36,463 nt of DNA. Source: a bacterium (GTDB lineage: Bacteria; Fidelibacterota; UBA2242). Where the stretch lies: positions 1-36,463 of the forward strand of contig JAHJGX010000195.1 in NCBI GenBank assembly GCA_018824205.1. Direction: 5' to 3'. Position 1 is the stretch's first letter. Each line of letters opens with the position of its first letter. Below are positions 29,466 through 36,463 of the stretch, one piece after another. Below the pieces are notes generated by a model, which saw only the letters and a program-made list of their open reading frames with translations, was not told the DNA's origin and did not search any database. The translations under genes were made by a program, and so were the position numbers.

Positions 29466-32054
29466 TTACTTTATTAATAATACTTTTTGGGTAATATGTC
29501 GATCCTGAGCGTCCAATTGGATAAAATAAACGCCCGACGGTAACTGTCTTGCATTCCAATTGATGGTGTAAGCGCCGGCAGGCCCGAAACTCTTGCTGAT
29601 GACGTCCACTTTTTGACCGAGCATATTGTATGCTGCCAGTTCATAGTCGCCGGCACGATCCAGATTCCAGCTAATCGTTGTAGATGGATTAAAGGGATTG
29701 GGATACGCCGGTTGCAGATCAAATTTCATCGCAACGGCGATCTGATCATCAACTGCTGTAGCGCCCCAGATATCTTCCTGATAAGCAACCAGCAGCTGAA
29801 AATCGCTGTAGTAGGGATTGACGACACCCTGGAACCAGTAGGATGAACCAATATTGATAGACGCGAAGTCAATGCCTGTGGATTCCCAGATGCGAACAGT
29901 CGTTGAATCATCACCCTGTTTAACATAAACACTGACGCCGCCGCCGGCAACCGATGTATCTTTAATAACACCGTTGAATTTGACCAGTGTGCCTTCATAT
30001 TCCAGGCTATTTGCCTCGGCAATGCTGATGGTCTGTACTTCCGGCAGATTATTCCCGGTGGAGACTGTTTCAAAACTGAATTCCGTCAATTCAAGCACTG
30101 AATTATATTCGGTTACTGTTCCGACCATATGCAGTTCATCACCCCGGTCGATGCCTGAAATCAGACTGTAATCAAAAAGGTTAATGCCTTTGCCGGAAGC
30201 GTCTTGTAAATACGCTTTAGTCATTCGACTGTCAATAACATTGGTCCCGATTGTGACGATTCCCTGCACCGTGACCATATTGCCAATATAAGTATTTCTA
30301 TTTGCCCGGATGTCGGCTATATTGGTCATTGTTGCATCGGCAATCAGAATTGAGGACGCAGTTGATTCCCCGCTGTTGCTTTCATTATCAGTTGCTACGA
30401 TTTTATAATCTAATTCAGTGTAAGCAGCCTGGGCCGGGATGACTCCCATCCAGGTATTGCTGTTGTCCAGCCACATTTCCCGCTCATTAGGAAAAGAACC
30501 TCCGGTACCGTATTTGATCAATGCAACTGATATTTCTTTGCCCTCGGCCGCTACAATTTCTGCAGAAAGTTCAATCTCCATGGCGCTGGTGATGAAATCC
30601 GATGCCAGTGTCACATTGGAAATCGCCGGGGCATAAGGATTCGTAGAGTGAATGCCCAGGTTTTCGATATTGTCCTGTCCAAACTCTTCCCACTCACCCA
30701 CTGAATAAGTTGAATTACCGAAAAGGGATGTATTCTTACGACGGAGTGTCATGTCCTTAATAATATCAGCTGTATTATTCGGATCACCGATAACATCTAC
30801 CAGCCAACCGTCACGAAATAATCCAACTGCGTCGTTGCCATTGAAGCTCATTACTGAATAGGTCCCTTCAACGACAATATCGGGGTTGGTATAAATTACA
30901 TGGCTCACGTGTGCAAGAACTATTGTCTGTCCGCTTTGAAGTATATTATTATCACCCCAATCAGTAAACTCGTTATCGGTATCAAAGGCACCTGATCCAT
31001 TCGTCGCTTTCTTAATTGAGTAGCCTTCATCCGTAAGGTTAATTGAAGCATCCGCGGCATTATATAATTCGAGGTATTTATTATTCGATGAACCTTCCAC
31101 GTATTCGCTGATGATTATCGGGCTGGGATTAACATAGATCGTGACATAATCTTTTACTACGGCGCTGCTGTCATCGGTCACCGTCAGTTCAAATTTCAAT
31201 TCGGCCACACTGGATGGTGATGTGAATGTTACTGTGGCCAGATTGGTCGCCGATAAAGTCACGGACGTCCCGGAAACCTGTGCCCAGGCATAGCTGACAA
31301 TCGAGCCGTCCGGGTCATTACTGGCCGAGCCGTCCAATGTCACGGTCGCATCGAAGCGTTCTACTCGATCTATTCCGGCCGAGGCCACAGGGACAACATT
31401 CGCTCCGCCCTCACAAACGTGTGAACCTAAATAGGTGAATGTGTCCTTTGCATATACAATCCACTCGGAATCATCTGCCGAAGTACCGGCCGATGCAGTC
31501 CAGTCAGTATTTCCTTGCTGTATTGTAGATTTGCGAACAATTGTATGGTCGAGAGTTCCTAGGCTTGTTCCTGCAACTGCCCAGCCAGTACCGGGATCTG
31601 TCGTCGGAACTCCAATTACATCAATTAGAACACCATCTTTAAAAAGTCCCAAAGCATCATCACCGTTGAAACTTGGAACGTTACTCCCGTATTTTGTTGT
31701 ATCGCTTGAATAAACAAAACCGGTATCGCCAACACTAGTAATAGATGATGCAGCACTAAGATGATATATTACATAAACGTCTCCAGCATTTAATGCCCCA
31801 CTAAGCGGTAATATATAGCGTTTATCCGGCGAATATAAAACATTATCAATCGTAACGCTACCCCATCCAGAGCCACCATTCGCCTGTTTAACAGTATAAT
31901 GGCTTAGATCGACGGCCGCACCGGTGGGATTATAGATTTCCAGAGCTTTATTATTACTTGATCCTTCGATGTATTCGCTAAAGAACAAATCGCCGGCAAA
32001 AAGGAATTGGCCGACTAAAATCGACGTGACGATAATTGGTAAAAAACGTTTCAT
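29466..32054 (-). CDS. Secreted multidomain protein: lamin-tail x2, PKD/REJ, OB folds, T9SS-type end
   Basis: This 862-aa protein has a signal peptide ending near LFAG. Its first lamin-tail domain (about 22-205) begins LFFSEYIEGSSNNKALEIYN. A PKD/REJ-like domain (about 215-308: DRVERFDATVTLDGSASNDPDG) and a second lamin-tail domain (about 312-470: PIIISEYVEGSSNNKYLELY) follow. Next are an Ig-like spacer and two OB-fold repeats (about 585-680 and 690-770) with NMVTVQGIVTIGTNVI and EGTLVKFNGVIKDTS. The C-terminus PAYPNPFNPSTTISWNL followed by MLGQKVDVISK and ITQKVLLIK is a type IX-like sorting region, suggesting surface delivery. A GGAAAGG site precedes the ATG. Family knowledge: lamin-tail plus OB-fold occurs in bacterial extracellular nucleases; no nuclease motif is visible in this protein itself. 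Confidence 0.88.
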   Translation of the reverse strand: MKRFLPIIVTSILVGQFLFAGDLFFSEYIEGSSNNKALEIYNPTGAAVDLSHYTVKQANGGSGWGSVTIDNVLYSPDKRYILPLSGALNAGDVYVIYHLSAASSITSVGDTGFVYSSDTTKYGSNVPSFNGDDALGLFKDGVLIDVIGVPTTDPGTGWAVAGTSLGTLDHTIVRKSTIQQGNTDWTASAGTSADDSEWIVYAKDTFTYLGSHVCEGGANVVPVASAGIDRVERFDATVTLDGSASNDPDGSIVSYAWAQVSGTSVTLSATNLATVTFTSPSSVAELKFELTVTDDSSAVVKDYVTIYVNPSPIIISEYVEGSSNNKYLELYNAADASINLTDEGYSIKKATNGSGAFDTDNEFTDWGDNNILQSGQTIVLAHVSHVIYTNPDIVVEGTYSVMSFNGNDAVGLFRDGWLVDVIGDPNNTADIIKDMTLRRKNTSLFGNSTYSVGEWEEFGQDNIENLGIHSTNPYAPAISNVTLASDFITSAMEIELSAEIVAAEGKEISVALIKYGTGGSFPNEREMWLDNSNTWMGVIPAQAAYTELDYKIVATDNESNSGESTASSILIADATMTNIADIRANRNTYIGNMVTVQGIVTIGTNVIDSRMTKAYLQDASGKGINLFDYSLISGIDRGDELHMVGTVTEYNSVLELTEFSFETVSTGNNLPEVQTISIAEANSLEYEGTLVKFNGVIKDTSVAGGGVSVYVKQGDDSTTVRIWESTGIDFASINIGSSYWFQGVVNPYYSDFQLLVAYQEDIWGATAVDDQIAVAMKFDLQPAYPNPFNPSTTISWNLDRAGDYELAAYNMLGQKVDVISKSFGPAGAYTINWNARQLPSGVYFIQLDAQDRHITQKVLLIK

Positions 32055-32207
32055 GGGATACCCTTTCCTTTAATCAATTAGCGAAGAAAATTAGGTTATT
32101 CCATCTAAAATAACAAATGATTTAAGCTATTTAAACTTTAGATATTTTATCATAGAAAAGGATACAAATATTGTTTGTTCAGAGGATAGATATTATTAAG
32201 AATCAAA
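32055..32207. other. AT-rich gap within the long minus-strand cluster
   Basis: 153 bp, the only sizeable break in the cluster from 19513 to 36463. It could hold a promoter for the lamin-tail gene: TATGATAAAAT on the minus strand would make a -10 box, but I see no matching -35. It has no open frame of note. Confidence 0.4.
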
Positions 32208-33350
32208 TTAATTTGTTGATAGACGAAACAACATTATCCGGTTATTACCCGTATCAGCGATATAGACCATCTGATCATCAAGAAATGGCGATACGGCAAT
32301 TCCTTTTGGATTGTTGAATTTTTTCGGTTCCGTTCCAAACCCGACAACGGTTTGCAACAGGGTTCCGGAACTGGAAAAACGGAAAAAACCGGGATTATAA
32401 AGAGTTAAATCCGATGGCGGCGAATCCATCCCTGCGTCGACGACAAATATGAAACCCTGACGGTCAATAGCGATATCCTCAGGATTCCAGAAATATTCCG
32501 GGGAATAAATATGAGTACCCAGAAATCCGGTATAAGGTACGAGAACTTCCTGCCCTTCAAAAAGTACCGTGGAGATATACTGGACTTTAAAACTGTTAAA
32601 AAGCAGACTGGTCTTGCCGGATTGGGTGAAATAGAAAGCGCGGGAATCCTCTTTAGTCCCTGAGATGTCCTGGTACATTTCCCGGATGGACAGCACTGAT
32701 GTTGGAATAATCGCGGAAAAAAGGCCGGTGCCATTCATATAAAGCGGAATTGTTCCTTTTAATTTATGGATGTACTGGTCTTTTTTATCACGATAAAAAT
32801 CGTAGATAAAACTAAATTCCAGATAGTTCGTATTACTGTCGGCAACATCAATAACCGTCACATAGTATTCGAATCCGTTATGTACTGAGATACCGGTAAA
32901 CTGACGTGTCGGCTTACTGGTCTGCTGATAAACCAGTTCAATCGGAGCATCTGCGATAAAATGATTGTATTTCAAGAGATTGATTTTATAAACTTTATTG
33001 GTCTTATTCACGATCAACAGATTCAGGCTGTCATCCTGAGAAATTGCTTCAGGATGATCGATGTACTGTGAAATGCCTTGTAAACCGCCACCGGCATCCA
33101 GCATGACAATCCGATTGTTATCCGTATCGCAGACATATACAAAATTATCGACGCCAAAATAAATATCTGAAGGATGGTTGAATGCATATCCGCTTTCGGC
33201 ATCCAGGATCGGGTAGATCAAGTTATATACCTGTTTGCCGATATTGGCGTAACGGTCGTCAATATCCGGAATGGATGGTAATGGATATTTATCACTGGAA
33301 CAGGTCATATACAAGAGACTAAAAAGTAATATAATTATGGTTTTCTTCAT
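32208..33350 (-). CDS. Beta-propeller (NHL-like) lipoprotein
   Basis: This 380-aa protein has a lipoprotein signal and Cys17 (LLYMTC). Beta-propeller repeats of NHL type recur: FNHPSDIYFGVDNFVYVCDTDNNRIVM near residues 58-85, the STVLSI region, NPEDIAIDRQGFIFVVDAG and FNNPKGIAVSPFLDDQMVYIADTGNNRIMLF near the end. The pattern x-x-P-x-x-I-A-x-x with x-V-x-D-x-x-N-N-R is the NHL signature. Such proteins are commonly binding scaffolds at the cell surface. It lies 12 bp after the PorV-like gene, with AGGT 7 nt before the ATG. I cannot say what it binds. Confidence 0.85.
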   Translation of the reverse strand: MKKTIIILLFSLLYMTCSSDKYPLPSIPDIDDRYANIGKQVYNLIYPILDAESGYAFNHPSDIYFGVDNFVYVCDTDNNRIVMLDAGGGLQGISQYIDHPEAISQDDSLNLLIVNKTNKVYKINLLKYNHFIADAPIELVYQQTSKPTRQFTGISVHNGFEYYVTVIDVADSNTNYLEFSFIYDFYRDKKDQYIHKLKGTIPLYMNGTGLFSAIIPTSVLSIREMYQDISGTKEDSRAFYFTQSGKTSLLFNSFKVQYISTVLFEGQEVLVPYTGFLGTHIYSPEYFWNPEDIAIDRQGFIFVVDAGMDSPPSDLTLYNPGFFRFSSSGTLLQTVVGFGTEPKKFNNPKGIAVSPFLDDQMVYIADTGNNRIMLFRLSTN

Positions 33351-33362
33351 TGTGATTACCTG

Positions 33363-34364
33363 TTAAAAAAGCAGATGCATTGCGAATTGATTCACATAGC
33401 CGAGCCTGCCAAAATCAGAAGATGAATAATCAAACCGGAAACGACTTCCGAAGACCGGTACATTCAAGCCAATACCAAAGGAAATATCACGCTCCATACG
33501 ACCGGTTATATATCCGGTACGCACCGCCAGCAAATTGTTCCACCAGTATTCGATCCCGATATTCAGATTTTCAGTATTATCATTCGGATGATTTAGTTGG
33601 ATGGAAGTAGTGAGTTTATGAGCAGACAGTTGAATCGGATCAGCGGCAACGCCAATCCGGAATATGATAGGCGGCGTGAATTTCTGAAATTTGCTGACTT
33701 TTATTTGTTCATTGTTCAGGTTTTTATAATAAAAGTGTCCGGAAGGCGCAATTTCCGGTCCGAAATTAGTAACGGAAACAGCAAACCGGGTTGTTTTCCA
33801 ACCTGTTTTATAGTACGTTCCGAGATCAAACAGAACGGATGACATGGTGAGTTCCGCCAGGGTTTCCTGAAAATATTTTGTGGTAATACCAAAACTGAAT
33901 TTATCGGTCATGTTACGGGCGTAGGTGATTCCGGCAAGCAGATCGCCATAATTGAAGTATCGGCCGGTTCCGAAAGGCTGAAATTCTGTTGTTTCCATCA
34001 TATCACCGGTATTCAATGCACTGAAAAATATTCCGATTGAATTGGTGGGATTCAGATGAAAAACAGCTCCGGCATAATCTATTTTTATATCGATAAACCA
34101 GTCGATGTGCGCAAAGAAGAAATCGTGGGTTTCAAACTGAGATATTCCGGCCGGATTCCAGTATAATGCTTCGGCATCATTGGCAATCGCAACATAGGAT
34201 TCTCCCATCCCCAGCGCTCTTGCTCCAATGCCAATCTTTAAAAACTGAGCCGTAGATGTGCCTACTCTCTGTCCACCAAGGTTCGGAAACAGCTGTGCAT
34301 ACGATGGCTGGAGTGTTGTGAACATCGCTAAGATTAGTACTATTTTTTTCAGGTGTGTCCTCAT
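33363..34364 (-). CDS. PorV/PorQ-family outer-membrane protein
   Basis: This is a 333-aa protein from the ATG at 34364, which gives the signal MRTHLKKIVLILAMFTTLQPSYAQ. An upstream TTG at 34376 overlaps the TonB gene stop but is less likely. The classic PorV mark GARALGMGESYVAIANDAEALYWNPAGIS lies near residues 47-75, followed by regular beta-strands and an aromatic end (FAMHLLF). Family members are type IX secretion outer-membrane carriers or general lipid/solute barrels. It starts 8 bp after the TonB-receptor stop codon and precedes the propeller lipoprotein. Confidence 0.88.
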   Translation of the reverse strand: MRTHLKKIVLILAMFTTLQPSYAQLFPNLGGQRVGTSTAQFLKIGIGARALGMGESYVAIANDAEALYWNPAGISQFETHDFFFAHIDWFIDIKIDYAGAVFHLNPTNSIGIFFSALNTGDMMETTEFQPFGTGRYFNYGDLLAGITYARNMTDKFSFGITTKYFQETLAELTMSSVLFDLGTYYKTGWKTTRFAVSVTNFGPEIAPSGHFYYKNLNNEQIKVSKFQKFTPPIIFRIGVAADPIQLSAHKLTTSIQLNHPNDNTENLNIGIEYWWNNLLAVRTGYITGRMERDISFGIGLNVPVFGSRFRFDYSSSDFGRLGYVNQFAMHLLF

Positions 34365-34372
34365 GAGACTGA

Positions 34373-36463
34373 TCAAAACTCCAGGGAGATTCCAAAGCGA
34401 ATGTTGCGCGGCACCCTGTACCGTGCCGGATTAGTGGGATACGGAGCGGATACAGGATAGGTCAGATCCGGGTAAAGCGGATCATTCCAGATGCTGGGAG
34501 TCGGATCCCCGTATTCATAGGCTTTTCCCGTCACCGGATTGATAATATTCGCATTTTTATCATTAAACAGGTTGAGTATCTCGACAGAAAAAACATATTT
34601 GAAATGCTTTAAATCATAAAATTTCTTGATGCTCAGATCAGCCCACTTCCAGGGTGTCGCGATTTTACTATAGGATAATGTCTGATCCTGAACATAAGTA
34701 TAAATCGGGCGGCCATTCTGCGGGCTGTAGTAAACAAATTCGGTCGGTGTATACCGTTTCCCTGCCTGAGCAAACAAGCGTAGATTGATATTCCAGTTGC
34801 TGAATAATTTCATACCCAGCAACGATGGACCGGTATCCTTTGGCAAGCGTAAATTGGCATTGACCGAAATCTGCCAGGGGCGATCCCAGACGGCAAAAGT
34901 CTCTTTAATAGGCTGCTCCGCAATGCTGCCCTGAGCCACCAGCATACCGACATCAGGAGAGGATGATTTGGTAGTGGCAATGGAATAGGAACCATTCAGA
35001 CTGCCGGAGAAATATTTCCCGATGCGGGTTTTATATTCGGCTTCAATACCTCTTGAACGGGCGTAGTCCAGGTTGATATAAAAAACCGCTGATCCAACGC
35101 GCGGAATACCGCTGATGGTGGTTGTCTGAACATAATCGAAAATGTCTTTATAGTAGCCGGTGACGCTGATGACGTCGTTTTCCGTAAATTTATGCCGGAT
35201 CCCAAGCTCATAAATGACCGATGTTTCCGGATTTAAATTGGGATTACCGAATTTCTGATAAGAGGATTTGGAACTGACACCGCCCAGTTTGGCATAAACA
35301 AACTGAGGCTTTGGACGTTTTGAAAAATGACCGTAATTAAAAAACAGCATTTGATTATCAGAAATTGGATGAGATACTCCCAGTCGCGGCATCAACCGCA
35401 TCTTGAAGTGACGATCACCTAAGGAATAGGTTTCATCATCATATTGCTGGCGCATGGCATCGGTTAAAATATTGTTCGGGTCTTTAATCGCATCATCAAC
35501 ATACTTCCCGGGAAACCAGTAATCCAGGCGTAAACCCAGATTAAGATAGAATCCTTCAAATTTGATATCATCCTGAACATATACGGCCCCATCAGCCGGG
35601 TATACCCGATAGATATCCTGGCTGGAACCAAAACCACCTTCCATCCAGGGATCGATGATATCGATCAGTTGCATTTCCTGAAAAGATGATTCAAAACCGG
35701 CTTTGAAAGAATGGATGTCACCAATGCGGCTGGTAATGTCACCTTTAAATAGATACCACTCCACATAATGATCATGCCAGGTGTCATCATTGCCATAATC
35801 GTAAAAGCCGTCTCCGGGAATGACCCGGACTTTTGTAGTATCATAGGGAGTATAATATTCGACCGGGATGCGGGACACATCCGTCGGAAACATTTGATCG
35901 GTCCAGGGTTTCCCCTCCCAATCAGAACGTAGATGAGCCCAGTACCGGCTGCATTTTAATTCGTAGAAGGTGCGTTTGTTAATTGTATGCGACCAGGTGA
36001 TAGAAGCGATTTCATTGTTGTGGGTATAGGTATTGAACAGATTCAGATTTTTTGAATAATTGTAAGGAAATCCGGGTCCCGGTTCCACATATTCCAGATT
36101 TGTCTGCAATGACTGGGTATTTTGATTGACCACCAGAGACCGGTTGTAGGAATATATCAATTTGTGTGTTTTATCAATTTTCCAGGTCAATTTGTACAAA
36201 CCGACCCAATTATTGTTCTGACGCGGGGAAAAAGTTGTCGAATTAAAGAGTTCTTTTCCGAACAGGTTCACGCGGGGAGTTATCGGACTGGATAACTGGT
36301 CCGCAGTGGCTCTTGTGTAATCATCGGAAATCATTCCGTAAAAATTAAAAAAGAAGTAAAAATTTCCCGGTAATGTCAATCCGATCCCCGGCAGCAGGAA
36401 AGAAGTGAGCGGTTCTCTGCCTCCAAGGTTGAATTCGAAGATATCCGTATTGAAACTCCATGG
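34373..36463 (-). CDS. TonB-dependent receptor, C-terminal part (5' end outside window)
   Basis: The reading frame is open to the right edge, so about 696 C-terminal residues are visible. They show TonB-dependent-receptor barrel features: repeated aromatic strands such as FYDYGNDDTWHDHYVEWYLF and SHPISDNQMLFFNYGHFSKR, then QKFGNPNLNPETSVIYELGI, which is a mark of the family. Also present are SRGIEAEYKTRIGKYFSGSLN, LNLFNDKNANIINP and the terminal RNIRFGISLEF with a final Phe. The plug domain and TonB box would lie outside the window. These receptors import large ligands (iron chelates, vitamin B12, glycans, possibly nucleic-acid fragments) using TonB. It is the first visible gene of the long minus-strand cluster. 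The substrate is not determinable here. Confidence 0.92.
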   Translation of the reverse strand, partial: PWSFNTDIFEFNLGGREPLTSFLLPGIGLTLPGNFYFFFNFYGMISDDYTRATADQLSSPITPRVNLFGKELFNSTTFSPRQNNNWVGLYKLTWKIDKTHKLIYSYNRSLVVNQNTQSLQTNLEYVEPGPGFPYNYSKNLNLFNTYTHNNEIASITWSHTINKRTFYELKCSRYWAHLRSDWEGKPWTDQMFPTDVSRIPVEYYTPYDTTKVRVIPGDGFYDYGNDDTWHDHYVEWYLFKGDITSRIGDIHSFKAGFESSFQEMQLIDIIDPWMEGGFGSSQDIYRVYPADGAVYVQDDIKFEGFYLNLGLRLDYWFPGKYVDDAIKDPNNILTDAMRQQYDDETYSLGDRHFKMRLMPRLGVSHPISDNQMLFFNYGHFSKRPKPQFVYAKLGGVSSKSSYQKFGNPNLNPETSVIYELGIRHKFTENDVISVTGYYKDIFDYVQTTTISGIPRVGSAVFYINLDYARSRGIEAEYKTRIGKYFSGSLNGSYSIATTKSSSPDVGMLVAQGSIAEQPIKETFAVWDRPWQISVNANLRLPKDTGPSLLGMKLFSNWNINLRLFAQAGKRYTPTEFVYYSPQNGRPIYTYVQDQTLSYSKIATPWKWADLSIKKFYDLKHFKYVFSVEILNLFNDKNANIINPVTGKAYEYGDPTPSIWNDPLYPDLTYPVSAPYPTNPARYRVPRNIRFGISLEF

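Noticed and set aside
34365-34376. TTG start for the PorV/PorQ-like protein overlapping the TonB gene stop.
   Set aside because: The ATG at 34364 begins a standard signal peptide, and the TTG adds only four residues without an SD.

Overview
The window is an AT-leaning bacterial chromosome fragment from a Gram-negative (diderm) organism. It encodes an RND/MFP/TolC efflux system, lipoproteins with outer-membrane lipoboxes, a TonB-dependent receptor, PorV-like barrels and a protein with a type IX-like C-terminal sorting region. FISUMP, lamin-tail, CsgG/PEGA and PorV-like families together point to the FCB superphylum. Clear Shine-Dalgarno sites and sigma70-like promoters (for example TTGACA, 17 bp, TAAAAT) argue against typical Bacteroidota. 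A lineage such as Calditrichota, KSB1 or Marinimicrobia is my best guess, but no marker gene here settles it.

Layout. 1-4056 (minus): a multidrug-efflux operon in the order tetR, tolC, MFP, RND (the last cut by the window edge), with a palindromic operator overlapping the -10 box. 4057-6972: an accessory stretch with little coding, several palindromes, a 42-bp tandem repeat, a 60-aa membrane protein, an orphan gene flanked by attC-like 9-mers, and a HEPN-like protein. 6979-9340: an FN3/FISUMP lipoprotein, then a broken REP-associated tyrosine transposase (RAYT) carrying one of its own REP units inside it and a small inverted-repeat element splitting its C-terminus. 9329-11579: a CsgG-like protein with six PEGA domains behind a strong promoter. 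11614-12235: a repeat-rich stretch, then a GIY-YIG nuclease gene lying between the 3' end of a tRNA-Ser(CGA) gene and a second, interrupted copy of that tRNA 3' end.

12269-19519: tadA (minus), a sodium:solute symporter plus inositol monophosphatase pair (plus), a second CsgG/PEGA protein (minus), a GAF-PAS-GAF-like sensor with no output domain, and a lipoprotein (plus). 19513-36463: about 17 kb of tightly packed minus-strand genes. In transcription order they are: TonB-dependent receptor (5' end outside the window), PorV-like barrel, beta-propeller lipoprotein, two lamin-tail/OB-fold secreted proteins, PorV-like barrel, helix-hairpin-helix/barrel protein, FadL-like barrel, UshA-type 5'-nucleotidase, and an FN3-fused EEP nuclease lipoprotein.

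The most interesting items are (1) the tRNA-Ser / GIY-YIG / duplicated tRNA-end module, which looks like a minimal tRNA-targeting element, and (2) the long minus-strand cluster. In that cluster the lamin-tail, OB-fold and EEP nuclease parts that are fused in ExeM-type extracellular nucleases occur as separate proteins, next to a 5'-nucleotidase, a DNA-binding-type HhH protein and a TonB receptor. This suggests an envelope system for degrading and taking up extracellular DNA or nucleotides. That reading is inference from domain content and gene order.
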